Below are positions 13,001 through 25,000 of a stretch of 60,000 nucleotides of DNA, one piece after another. The notes beneath the pieces are model-generated. The model was not told the DNA's origin. It made no database searches and saw only the letters and a program-made list of their open reading frames with translations. Position numbers and translations under genes: made by a program. Origin of the DNA: Liolophura sinensis (lineage: Eukaryota > Mollusca > Polyplacophora > Chitonida > Chitonidae). Numbering within the stretch: the stretch's first letter is position 1; each line of letters opens with the position of its first letter. The stretch is from assembly GCF_032854445.1 (NCBI RefSeq), contig NC_088307.1:24193953-24253952 (forward strand), read 5' to 3'.

Positions 13001-16000
13001 TATAGACATGGCTACTCCCAGCAGAAGAGAAAAGTCTGTAAAATGTTTGTTTGATACCTGAAGTTCTGATTATACCACTAAAATGCATCTGAATTGTATC
13101 TCATATATTCAACAATGTAATCTCTCAATATACTTCATATATGCATGTGCATCATATTTTCTTGACTTAATTTTTTTTTTGGGTGTATTTTCTGCATGTT
13201 AGAATGTTGTCAGGCTGTAGGATTAAATTAGACAGAAATTTTACAGATAGTTTGGGTTATGTTCATATACCATATAACTGGAAAAATCAGCTTGATTTTA
13301 ACAGTGCCAGTATATCATGATTTTCAGAAATTTGTGATTAGTAAAGACCTAAAAATGCTTGGAGTAAAACATAACATTGAATTAGAATGGCCTTATTCAT
13401 TGAGCTTAATTGTATTAGCACTGTGGTATCAATAATGGTATGTATAGCCTCGGTTGACTTAACTACACATTGACCTATGACTTTATCAGGTATCACATTG
13501 GTTTAAATACCTGCCGGTGGCCTGATTGACCCAATAAAATAAAGAGAGGGGGATCCCTTGGAGGGGGGAGATGTTGGAGGGGAAGTGGGGGAGGGGGGTA
13601 GTGGCCTGAATGTAATTTATGGTGTGAAGTTAGATCAATTACTAATTGTTTAAATTACAAGGATCTATCTATGTGCATTGTGGTTAGATATCGCAAGAGT
13701 TTGAATCAAGGGTGCATTTTATGGTAGTGTTTTATTTTTTCCTAGTGTAAAATTATATATGTAGGAGTGGGCATTAGCTGAAGTTTTTGTTACTAGCTAT
13801 TACGCAGATGGCTCCGAATTTTGGCAGCGATTCTGTAGGGTAGGAATTAATTGTGTAGTAGCCACATGTAACTAGTATCAAAGTGGAAGGTTCCATTTAC
13901 ATGACTTAGGAGTTAATATACCCATGTACCAGGTATACATGTATGTGTAGGTCTCCAGGTGGTAAAGTTTACATGTACATGGAAGAAGTTAGAAACTTAC
14001 ATAAATCGTACATCTCTGAATTGGGTCAAAACACTTGAGAGAGGGTTTTTTGAACAGCAGTTGTACTCTTGAGTTATTGCACTGTAATTCATTAGAAGGG
14101 TGCAGAAAGCTTTTTGGTGCTACAAGTATTTATACATATCGGAAGACTACAGTTTATCAAAGGACTGGATTTTCTTTACTTTCACACCTGCACATTTACC
14201 TGAGCAGACTTTCAAAGAGTGTTATTCCATGTTATAGCAGATTTGCTGGAAGAGATATTTTTTAAAGTGATACTACAAGGTACAAGAATTTTCACAAGAC
14301 TTGAGATCTAAAGACAGACTGTGGGGAAAAGAAAAGCTTTCCTAGCACTTGAATGGGAAGCTTTCATTGTTATTTACACGTACATTGTGCTGACATCATC
14401 CATGGGCATGTTTTGAACAGTACAGTTACCTGTGCTACCTGGAGCATTATCAATTTCCGCTTTACTTTCAGGATATCCTGGACTACAAAGTTTACATTAG
14501 TACATGTCTACCAGAGTCTTTTAAGTGTTGACTGGTTTTTTTTTCATGTTTTGGGAAGAGAACTGTGAAATTCCTGTCAGTACCAGTGTAGTAAAGGCAG
14601 AATACATCCTGTTTTACAAAGTTTTCAAGTGCTAGTTAGCTGCCTTGGAGGAGAATTCAGAAAGAAGTGCTGTCTATTACAGCTACTTGTGTTTGCATGT
14701 AGTTGAAAGCTGAGGTCATTTCTGCTACCTGAGTGGCAGTAGTTCAAAGGCTGGAGATACCTGGCTAGGTGGTATAAACACACCTGTGCATTAAGAGTTC
14801 AGACTATGTGTTTGTCTCACCTGTCACCTGCCAATCTTAGGAACCTTCATTAAGTGAGGCGTCATAACTCAGGTGTCACTGACCTGTCATACCACGTTGC
14901 CTGTGATATATGCCATCAAAAAATTACCATGTTTGTTGTTTCACCCTTGGTTGCCAGACCACGAAACAGTGTGAAGTTATAAAGTGAATCGTTGACTGGT
15001 CGTTACAGTTATTGGGGTATAACTGAGTATTGACACTAGAGATCAAATCAGCTTTGCATTAAGTCATTCAGGTGGACTACAGTGGCAATCTTCCTCATTC
15101 TCAAAGGTTGGTTTGTGCAGTGGAGTAATTTATTGCTTTTGAACTTTGTGTTTTTTGTGGAGTTAAAGCTTTTGCAGTGTTATCATGCCAGGTCATTCGT
15201 CAAACTACACCCATTATGATGGACGGTTCAGGAAGTCTCGCCACTTGCAGATCAGCCCAGATCGAATTTCCATAGAGCGTGACGTGGAGGTTTGCTCACG
15301 GGCAGGTCCATGGAGCACAGTGCCTAAACCTTATACGTATCGCGTTGTCGGACAGAATGGTTCTGGTGAAAGCAAGAAGTCAGGCAAACTGACGGCAGGT
15401 ACAAACACGGTGACAGAGGAGAAACTTTTCAGCACTGTTCAGAGAGCTCACGATTTGCGGAACACTCGCAGTTCAAAGAGAGATAACCACAGAGGAACCC
15501 CAAGATCCCGCTCCGCCCACAGCTGTGTTTGGCACCCTGACCCACACAAGGTCTATGGCAGTCAGGCCATCCGCCCAGAGCGCCTTGGCAACATTGTCCA
15601 GCGCCTCACGATGCCAACTATCGCAAGCCGTGGAGGTGTGGATCTTGCTGATAAAAAATTCATCTACATCCCGCCTCCCAAGTGTAAAACGTTCATTATC
15701 ATTCCAGAACTGGAGACGAGGTTCTTAGGCCGAAAGGTGGACCGAGAACAGCTCAACTCCATCGTGGAAAGGCTTTCCCGCAGAACTCAAGCCACCAATG
15801 CTCGCTTCGCCATGGACCCTCATTCCTGGTACGATAATTCACCCTGGGCGGAACGCCATCGTGCCCAAACTGCCATGGGTTTGCGCAGCGGATTGTGTCA
15901 TTAACATTTTCTATTGCGGACTTCTGCTGAATAACAGGTTAAAGTTCCATTTGCAATGGATTGTTCAGGATAGCAGTGTAGTGATTGTATTGAAAACATC

Positions 16001-19000
16001 TGTCTAACTCTTTTGTTGAATCAAGTATGTGTCTAGGAAAATGCTGTATATTTGACAAACATGCACAGTTTGTCCCATGACTTAGTCACTAGTACCTGTT
16101 TTTCTTGATTCGGAGAGTTCTATTGATCTTTGTAATAGAAAGATATTTTAAGGTGTGTTTTGGAAAGTAACATGATATGTGTATCCAACTGAAAAAAAAT
16201 GCAGATATGGTACGTGAAAAATTGCTAATAACAGAAAGTATTTAAAGTAATACATTCACCTTGAGAAAGCCATGTTCTTGCTTCATGCATATGGCTGCTG
16301 AACAAGGTCACAAGGTGGAGTCCAGTTGTTGTGGCTTCAAAAGCAGCTGGGACGAGCACTGATCTAGTGTCAAACTCTGTGCCTTGAAAGTAAGGTGAAA
16401 TGATAAAGATGTAGCTAGTCCTGATTGCTTTCCTGAATTGTAAGAAATAAAATGCAATAAATAAAAACTGCTCTTGTATGATTCAGAGGTCAATATGGAA
16501 ACCAAAATTTTCTGTCCATTTAGCCTCATGGTGACATCACTCGGGTTGAACACATTTTAACCAACCACAATGGTGAATGCCTTAGTTAACGTCACATGTT
16601 TGCTAATGAAATCAGACTGTTAGTATTTACCAATAATAACTCAAATTATGACCTTTCAGTAAATAGCTCTCTGATACATATTCTATTTATGGTGTTAAAA
16701 AGATGTACTAAAGTTTGTGAATATTATAGTGCAGATGACTCGGTTCATAAATTTGAGGAACTTCATTGCTGATTTTGAATGGTAACAAGTGCAGATGTAC
16801 AAGGCTGATATTTTTGGCTAGATATTTTAATTTGTGCTATATGTGGATTTACACTGATGGATTTTTGACCAAAACTGTCTTGTATAGGCTCATCGTGATG
16901 AGAGGGGCATGCATGCTAAAGGACATATGTATAGACGTGTACTTGACGGTATTAAAACTGTGTGACATTTTGTGCACCATGATTATGCAATGTGCAGTAC
17001 ACATGCATATATAAATATAGTGGCCAATTCTTATTTCTGAAATGTTATAGTCACTGGGGTGTTTTTGAACTTTGGAACTCTTATTATTTGTCAAATAAAT
17101 TACGTTGTAGAAATTTACAGCTTGCTTCAGCATATTTTTAATATCTTAATTGCAGGGCCGAAAGCTTATTCACACCAAAAATAATGAGGATGGTTTAAAA
17201 GTGTTTTGCTTTACCTGAAACGTATTAGTTTGTTAAAGATTTTATTCTAAGAAAAAGAACTTAAAAAGAGCTTCAAAAATCAGTGTTTGGAGTGTCCTGC
17301 TGGTTTAAACAGTTAAGCGCTGGCTTGCTGTGACTGTAAAGCCTTTGATTAATGAGTTTGTGTGCTGGAGTCCATCTCTAGCTGATCTGATCTCCGAAGG
17401 GTGGAGGTATTCTCCCAAGCACTCTGGTTTACTTTACCAGGCCATAAACCTGAAGTGGAAAATTCTTTAGTAAGATGTTAAACACTATAACCAAATAAAT
17501 ACGTAAACACATCAACCGGTGCGTATGTAAGTTGTGTTGAGGTCTGCTTTCGCATGTCGGACATTGATTGCCCACCTTTGATTGTCCAACATTGATTGAC
17601 CAAAATTGTGAATAAAATAATCCTTTATTGTCACTCCAAATATTCTTTCTTCCCTTGTCTCTTGGCATGCAACTCATTCTCTCCATGGTTGCATGATTTA
17701 ACATGATATGTGAGGTGATAAAAAAAAAAAAATTGACTATCATTCACATAAAAACAGTGAAGACTCCGTTTCTTCTTCCTGTTTCTTCTTCGGAAGTTAT
17801 GTGTATTTGTTTTTCCAAAGGCTCTATTTCAATGAAAAGCTTTCACCATGCAAAATGAGATACATGTAGTCCTACCAGACTATTTTAGGTGAGAATACTT
17901 GGTAGGAGCGTCGACTTTGTGAAGCCAGTTTATTTAAGCATGGAGGGCTTCCGTGGCTCGGCTAGCGCAGCGTAATGACCCAGGAGTCTCTCACCAATGC
18001 CATCGCTGTGAGTTCAAGTCCAGCTCATGCTGGCTTCCTCACTGGCCGCACTAGGGAAGGTCTGCCAGCAACCTGCATAAAACACCAATCAAATAAATCA
18101 ATAAATAAATAAATATTAAAGCATGTGATGTGTCGATTTCCAGCCTTTGCTCATTATGAGCACAATACAAGGCCTCTTTAATGGATTTTTGTGTTGCAGT
18201 ATATTGCAGTGTAATCAAATGACTGTTGAGGTAATCTCAAACTCTTGTGGGTTTAACAAAGTTGCGAGTTTAAAGTTGTGCTGGATCAGTTTGCAATTGA
18301 ACATCAGATCAGTTTGCGATTGAACATCAGATCAGTTTGCGATTGAACATCAGATCAGTTTGCGATTGAACATCAGATCAGTTTGCAATTGAACATCAGA
18401 TCAGTTTGCGATTGAACAACAGGCAGGTTGTCACGGACACCTGCTGTAACAATTGGACCGTGTCTGATTTGCTAGCTGCCACCACATTTCTATACTCACC
18501 AGTCTTCTATAATTATATATGGCAATATCAATTTTATGTTGTGTTTATGTGTGAGACAACACTAAAAAATGAAATAAAAAGAATATTGAAAGTCCACCTT
18601 TTTATTTTGTACAGTCTTGATATTTTTGATTATTTTTCCTGTTTTTCAAGGCTTTTTGATCACGTAATTATACATGTGTCTTCAACAGAAAATAAAATTG
18701 CTGGGACACTAACTCTAGAAATTAGACAAGTTCTCACTAATTTGGCTGCAGCTTTAAGTCAGCAGATTTATCAGGCAGGGCGATGGTGGCACAGGGTGAA
18801 GTTACCCATTTTTTTGCTCCACCCAGAGACAAATAGGATTACACGTTCCATCTTGTAGAAGGATTGCATGTGATATCATCCTAGACCTTCATCAAAGATA
18901 TGTTCATTGGACATGAACGGGCCAACTCTCCAAAAAAAAAAAATAAAAATAAAAAGCATTTTGCTAGTTTTTTCTTTTATTTCTCTCAAAGTGTGAAATT

Positions 19001-22000
19001 CTCTAAAATCCATATCAGTTTTATTAGCCAGAGTGTTCTCTACAGACATACCATATGTATTTTTTATGAATAGAATAGGATAACTCCCAACAAAGAAGTT
19101 TTAAAGAATGGCCCTAGCAGAACAAAAGCTTGTCAGCCATATTGGATAAATACGTGAACAAGGGGCACACTGCACCAATGTGGCTGCCAGATGTATTTTT
19201 GGGTACATATATATGTATAGACATGTTGATTATTCAAATTGCCCCTCTATAAGTAAAAACTTCGTGCGTACACTGTTTAAGACCAATCCAACTGAAACAC
19301 ATTGAAATATCAATCCAATATAAATTCTACATCCAAATAGAAAACGCCACTGTCTCGTGTGGGATTCAAATGGAAGTTGTTATTGGCAAAGGGAGCATTT
19401 CTTTCATCATAATGTCACATCAGTTATTGGCCGTGCTTTAAGGCAAGTCTATCTTTGTACCTTCAGGGGGTACCATTATGTACAGTTTTCCTAATGGTTT
19501 GTTTTCTCCCTAGTTGAACATAGGTGATACATGTACATGATACAGGATACAGGTATTCGTGGCATTATTTCCTCACCACATATGCGCGTTCTGTGCTACA
19601 TGTATTCGTGGTGTTATTTCCTCACCATATATGTGAGTTCTGTGCTACATGTATTCGTGGCGTTATTTCCTCACCATATATGTGAGTTCTGTGCTACGTG
19701 TATTTGTGGCATTATTTCCTCACCACATATGCGCGTTTTGTGCTACATGTATTCGTGGCGTTATTTCCTCACCACATATGCGCGTTCTGTGCTACATGTA
19801 TTCGTGGTGTTATTTCCTCACCACATATGCGCGTTCTGTGCTACACGTATTTGTGGCATTATTTCCTCGCCACATATGTGCGTTCTGTGCTACATGTATT
19901 TGTGGCATTATTTCCTCACCTCATATGCGCGTTCTGTGCTACATGTATTTGTGGCATTATTTCCTCACCACATATGCGCGTTCTGTGCTACATGTATTTG
20001 TGGCGTTATTTCCTCACCATATATGCGCGTTCTGTGCTACATGTATTTGTGGCATTATTTCCTCACCACATATGCGCATTCTGTGCTACATGTATTTGTG
20101 GCATTATTTCCTCACCACATATGCGCGTTCTGTGCTACATGTATTTGTGGCATTATTTCCTCACCACATATGCACGTTCTGTGCTACACGTATTTGTGGC
20201 GTTATTTCTTCACCACATATGCGTGTTCTGTGCTACATGTATTTGTAACATTATTTCCTCACCATATATTTGCGTTCTGTGCTACCTGTATTTGTGGCGT
20301 TATCTCCTCACCATATATGTGCGTTCTGTGCTACCTGTATTTGTGGCGTTATTTCCTCTCCATATTCTGTGCTAGATGTATTTGTGGCGTTATTTCCTCA
20401 CCACATATTTGCGTTCTGTGCTACACGTATTTGTGGCGTTATTTCCTCGCCACATATGCGTGTTCTGTGCTACATGTATTTGTGGCGTTATTTCCTCACC
20501 ACATATGCGCGTTCTGTGCTACACGTATTTGTGACGTTATTTCCTCACCACATATGCGCGTTCTGTGCTACACGTATTTGTGACGTTATTTCCTCACCAC
20601 ATATGCGTGTTCTGTGCTACATGTGTTTGTGGCATTAGTTCCTCGCAACACGTGTACATTCTGTGCTACCTGTATTTGTGGTGTTATTTCCTCTCCATAT
20701 TCTGTGCTAGATGTATTTGTGATGTTATTTCCTCACCATATATGTGCGTTCTGTGCTACATGTATTTGTGGCGTTATTTCCTCACTATATATGTGCGTTC
20801 TGTGCTACATGTATTTGTGGCGTTATTTCCTCACCACATATGCGCGTTCTGTGCTACATGTATTAGTGGCATTATCTCTTCACCGCATATGCACGTTCTG
20901 TGCTACACGTATTTGTGACGTTATTTCCTCACCACATATGCGCGTTTTGTGCTACACGTATTTGTGACGTTATTTCCTCACCACATATGCGTGTTCTGTG
21001 CTACATGTGTTTGTGGCATTAGTTCCTCGCAACACGTGTACATTCTGTGCTACCTGTATTTGTGGTGTTATTTCCTCTCCATATTCTGTGCTAGATGTAT
21101 TTGTGGCATTATTTCCTCACCATATATTTGCGTTCTGCGCTACATGTATTTGTGGCGTTATTTCCTCACCACATATGCGCGTTCTGTGCTACACGTATTT
21201 GTGACGTTATTTCCTCACCACATATGCGCGTTCTGTGCTACACGTATTTGTGACGTTATTTCCTCACCACATATGCGTGTTCTGTGCTACATGTGTTTGT
21301 GGCATTAGTTCCTCGCAACACGTGTACATTCTGTGCTACCTGTATTTGTGGTGTTATTTCCTCTCCATATTCTGTGCTAGATGTATTTGTGATGTTATTT
21401 CCTCACCATATATGTGCGTTCTGTGCTACATGTATTTGTGGCGTTATTTCCTCACTATATATGTGCGTTCTGTGCTACATGTATTTGTGGCGTTATTTCC
21501 TCACCACATATGCGCGTTCTGTGCTACATGTATTAGTGGCATTATCTCTTCACCGCATATGCACGTTCTGTGCTACACGTATTTGTGACGTTATTTCCTC
21601 ACCACATATGCGCGTTCTGTGCTACACGTATTTGTGACGTTATTTCCTCACCACATATGCGTGTTCTGTGCTACATGTGTTTGTGGCATTAGTTCCTCGC
21701 AACACGTGTACATTCTGTGCTACCTGTATTTGTGGTGTTATTTCCTCTCCATATTCTGTGCTAGATGTATTTGTGGCATTATTTCCTCACCATATATTTG
21801 CGTTCTGCGCTACATGTATTTGTGGCGTTATTTCCTCACCACATATGCACGTTTTGTGTTACATGTATTTGTGGTGTTATTTCCTCACCATATATGCGTG
21901 TTTTGTGCTACATGTATTTGTAACATTATTTCCTCACCGCATATGCGCGTTCTGTGCTACATGTATTTGTAACATTATTTCCTCACCATATATTTGCGGT

Positions 22001-25000
22001 CTGTGCTACATGTATTTGTGGCGTTATTTCCTCACCACATATTTGCGTTCTGTGCTACATGTATTTGTGGCGTTATTTCCTCACCACATATGCGCTCTGT
22101 GCTACATGTATTTGTGGCGTTATTTCCTCACCACATATTTGCGTTCTGTGCTACATGTATTTGTGGCGTTATTTCCTCACCATATATTTGCGTTCTGTGC
22201 TACATGTATTTGGGGCGTTATTTCCTCACAACATATGCACGTTCTGTACTGCATAGATTCGTTTGTTTCTGTGCTGAAACTTTCCATTAGAATATCATCC
22301 CGTGTTCCAAGCAGACCCCAAAACACCTTTCTAAAGTCAGTAAAGCTCTCAGTATCCAGAAAAAAGATCAGGCTTGTCATGGACAAAATTTATGGTCAGA
22401 TAGGATAGGTGTAGGAAATCTCAAGGTATCCTACATGTAAATGAGCGGAACAGGGTAATGTCTGGGTATGTACTGTATTAAAGATGTCTACAAGTAAAAC
22501 AGGGAAATAGGTACATGCAGTTACTAGTATATTTATGGTACATGTAAGTCAGTATCAGACCTGTCAAGGTAGCACCACCTCTAGTGTCAGCTTTCAATCT
22601 GCTGGTGATTAGAGGTAAATTTGGTGTTGGAAGTTTAATGACTGTCAGTCTGAAATTTTGCCTCCCACAGGCCCCGTTACCTCACACTCCAGTGTTATTA
22701 ATTGCCAAGGTAGATAAAATTTCAGCGTTAAGAGTTCAGGATAGAGGAGTGATAGGGTGATATGGCATTGGTGAAGGCCATACCACTTTTATTTTGAGTT
22801 TATTGCCTAAATTTACGAACTAGTATATTTTGATTATCTTGCTCATAGATCACATTGGGTGACATGAGTGAACATAGAATTGCTATATGTGCAGTCTATG
22901 TTAATGGCTACCTGTCTTTCACCTGGCAGGAGGGCATGCGTACTTGTATCTGTACAAAGCACATGGGAAGGTTTTGACAGCATGAACTTGGCAGAAGTCG
23001 TTGGATTTAATTAATAACCCTGGGCACTCTGATTTCCTCAGTCCATAAAACTGACCTCCATTATGTGCTGTTTTTCATGAAATATGATAGAGTATTTCCT
23101 GAATGCACCAATCTAATGAGGTGTCCTGTAGAATTTACTTGGATTGGCCTTTTTAATACGAGACAACTTCAGATCAGATGTACACATTTAATTATTTGAT
23201 TATCCGAGCTGCTCCTCTAGTGCTGTATCCTGTAGCACAATTATCTGAACTGAGAAAACATAAGACACACGGGGTCTCTCTTTTTTTGTTTTGGTTTATC
23301 ATACCCAGTCTTTTGAAGTTGCAGTATATTAAAGTTGGGAGTCATTTTACACATGATCTACAAGTACATAGAATCAATACCATTCTATTATCTTCAGACA
23401 AATCAGACAAATACTGAAGTTCATTTCATTCCTCTAGACATAAATAATTGCAGTATATAATGTGCTGTTTAATGTATATCACCTGGACGATGTTTATCTT
23501 TCAGAGTGATATAGCTACCAGTACCTATATTACAAATTAGCTTTTTGTGTGTGATATGAGTAATTTATTGTAATGTCTGTGGATCTAGTGACACCACCCC
23601 CCCCCCCCTCCCCGCCTGCTTTGATATAATACCCATGTTTTACCTGAATATCTAAAACCAAATATGACAGGGTTATAATAAAGTCAGAGAGACCAGATTT
23701 AGAGATGAAACTCGACAGTGAGGTGCACAAGCTATTGAATATGTACACGTATACATATACACATATAGTTAAAAATTAAAAAAAAAAAAACCCTATTTCC
23801 TCAACCTTTTGGCATATGAAAGAGCAACTTTCAATACATTGCTCATTTTAAATTTTTTTAAAAACTACATTGGTTGGATTTTCCAGTTTCAGGGCTTCAA
23901 AAGAAATTCAATTTTATCAGTCTACACAAAAAAATGCCTTCAGTATATATTTGAACATATTCACTTTCCAAACATGTGAAAAGGCTGAAAAATTTATACA
24001 CTACATGTATAAACTACTCCATTCCTTGACTTTACAGGTGTCAGTAAAAAACAAAAAAAAAAAAATCAGCTGAAAAAAAGCTGATATTAGGGCCTGAATG
24101 TTGCGTATTTTATATGTCTACTCTATAATAATATTTGTAATTTGTCTGAAGTGTTTGTCTTGGCACAACCACTTGGCTCCTGGACCAAAGTGACAACAGC
24201 TAGGCTTGGCCCTTGGCTGTGCATTGTCAAGTCTGTTCCGTACATGTACAGTGCTCCTGGCAAATAACTGTGGTTTCCTTCAGTTTCATTCTGGCAAATA
24301 ACTGGTTTCCTTCAGTTTCCTTGTGGCAAATACCTGTGGTCTCCTTCAGTTTCCTCATGGCAAATAGCCACAGTTCCCTTTGGTTTCCTCCTGACAAATA
24401 GCTGTGATTTCCTTTGGTTTCCTCCTGACAAATAGCTGTGATTTCCTTTGGTTTCCTCCTGACAAATAGCTGGTGTTTCTTCCTGGCAAATAGCTGTGGT
24501 TTCCTTTCATTTCCTTTGGCTTCTTACTTATTTTACATGTATATAAGATGGTCTGGAAGCCTAGAGATGGTTGTGTGTTCTCTCGGGGAAAATTATTGTT
24601 CGTATACAATATTCTTGAGTATGGCATGAAGGACCAATCAAATATATGTACATCTTTTCCCTTTCCTGTTTTTTTTTTTCCAGGAATTCCAGAAAATCTA
24701 TAAGCAATTTTTCCCGCATGGAGATCCAAGCAAATTTGCTGCCTTTGTCTTCAATGTCTTTGATGCCAACAGTGTGAGTATTGGATTAGCATCAGTATCT
24801 AAACATAACGACTATAATTCGGAAATCCCCAGCAAATATACACCAACAAGATTTTGCTCATGCGTATGCAACTTCTTGCTTTCTTAACACCTGTTAATTA
24901 ACTATTTGGAAGTTGTATATCCATAAAGAACATCAGGGTGAACCCTGGTCTAGTGGTTAGCGTGTCAGTCACCAATGTGGCTGCTGTGACTTCATGCCTA

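Larger units (their letters stand above)
8391..15184 (+). other. NCS-1 intron 3, first part
   Basis: No other supportable gene. It contains the SINE and MITE copies listed separately, poly-C and poly-A tracts (about 12290-12330 and 12777-12790), and a G-rich stretch around 13545-13600. The segment 14000-15180 has no clear repeat and could include 5' sequence of the nested ORF. Confidence 0.6.
15905..19530 (+). other. NCS-1 intron 3, between the nested ORF and the 49-bp array
   Basis: No supportable gene. It holds diverged MITE family A remnants (about 16095-16200), two SINEs and the 23-bp minisatellite. ORFs here of up to 150 codons lack protein-like features. Confidence 0.6.

Noticed and set aside
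15525-16007. Alternative-frame ORFs over and after the nested ORF
   Set aside because: They overlap the 239-codon ORF in other frames and have poorer composition.
19547-22256. CRISPR array
   Set aside because: The 49-bp units are contiguous with no unique spacers, and the genome is clearly animal.
19531-22408. Long plus-strand ORFs (up to 350 codons) over the 49-bp array
   Set aside because: They follow mechanically from a stop-free 49-bp unit, occur in all three frames and lack any gene context, so they are reported as a repeat and not as genes.
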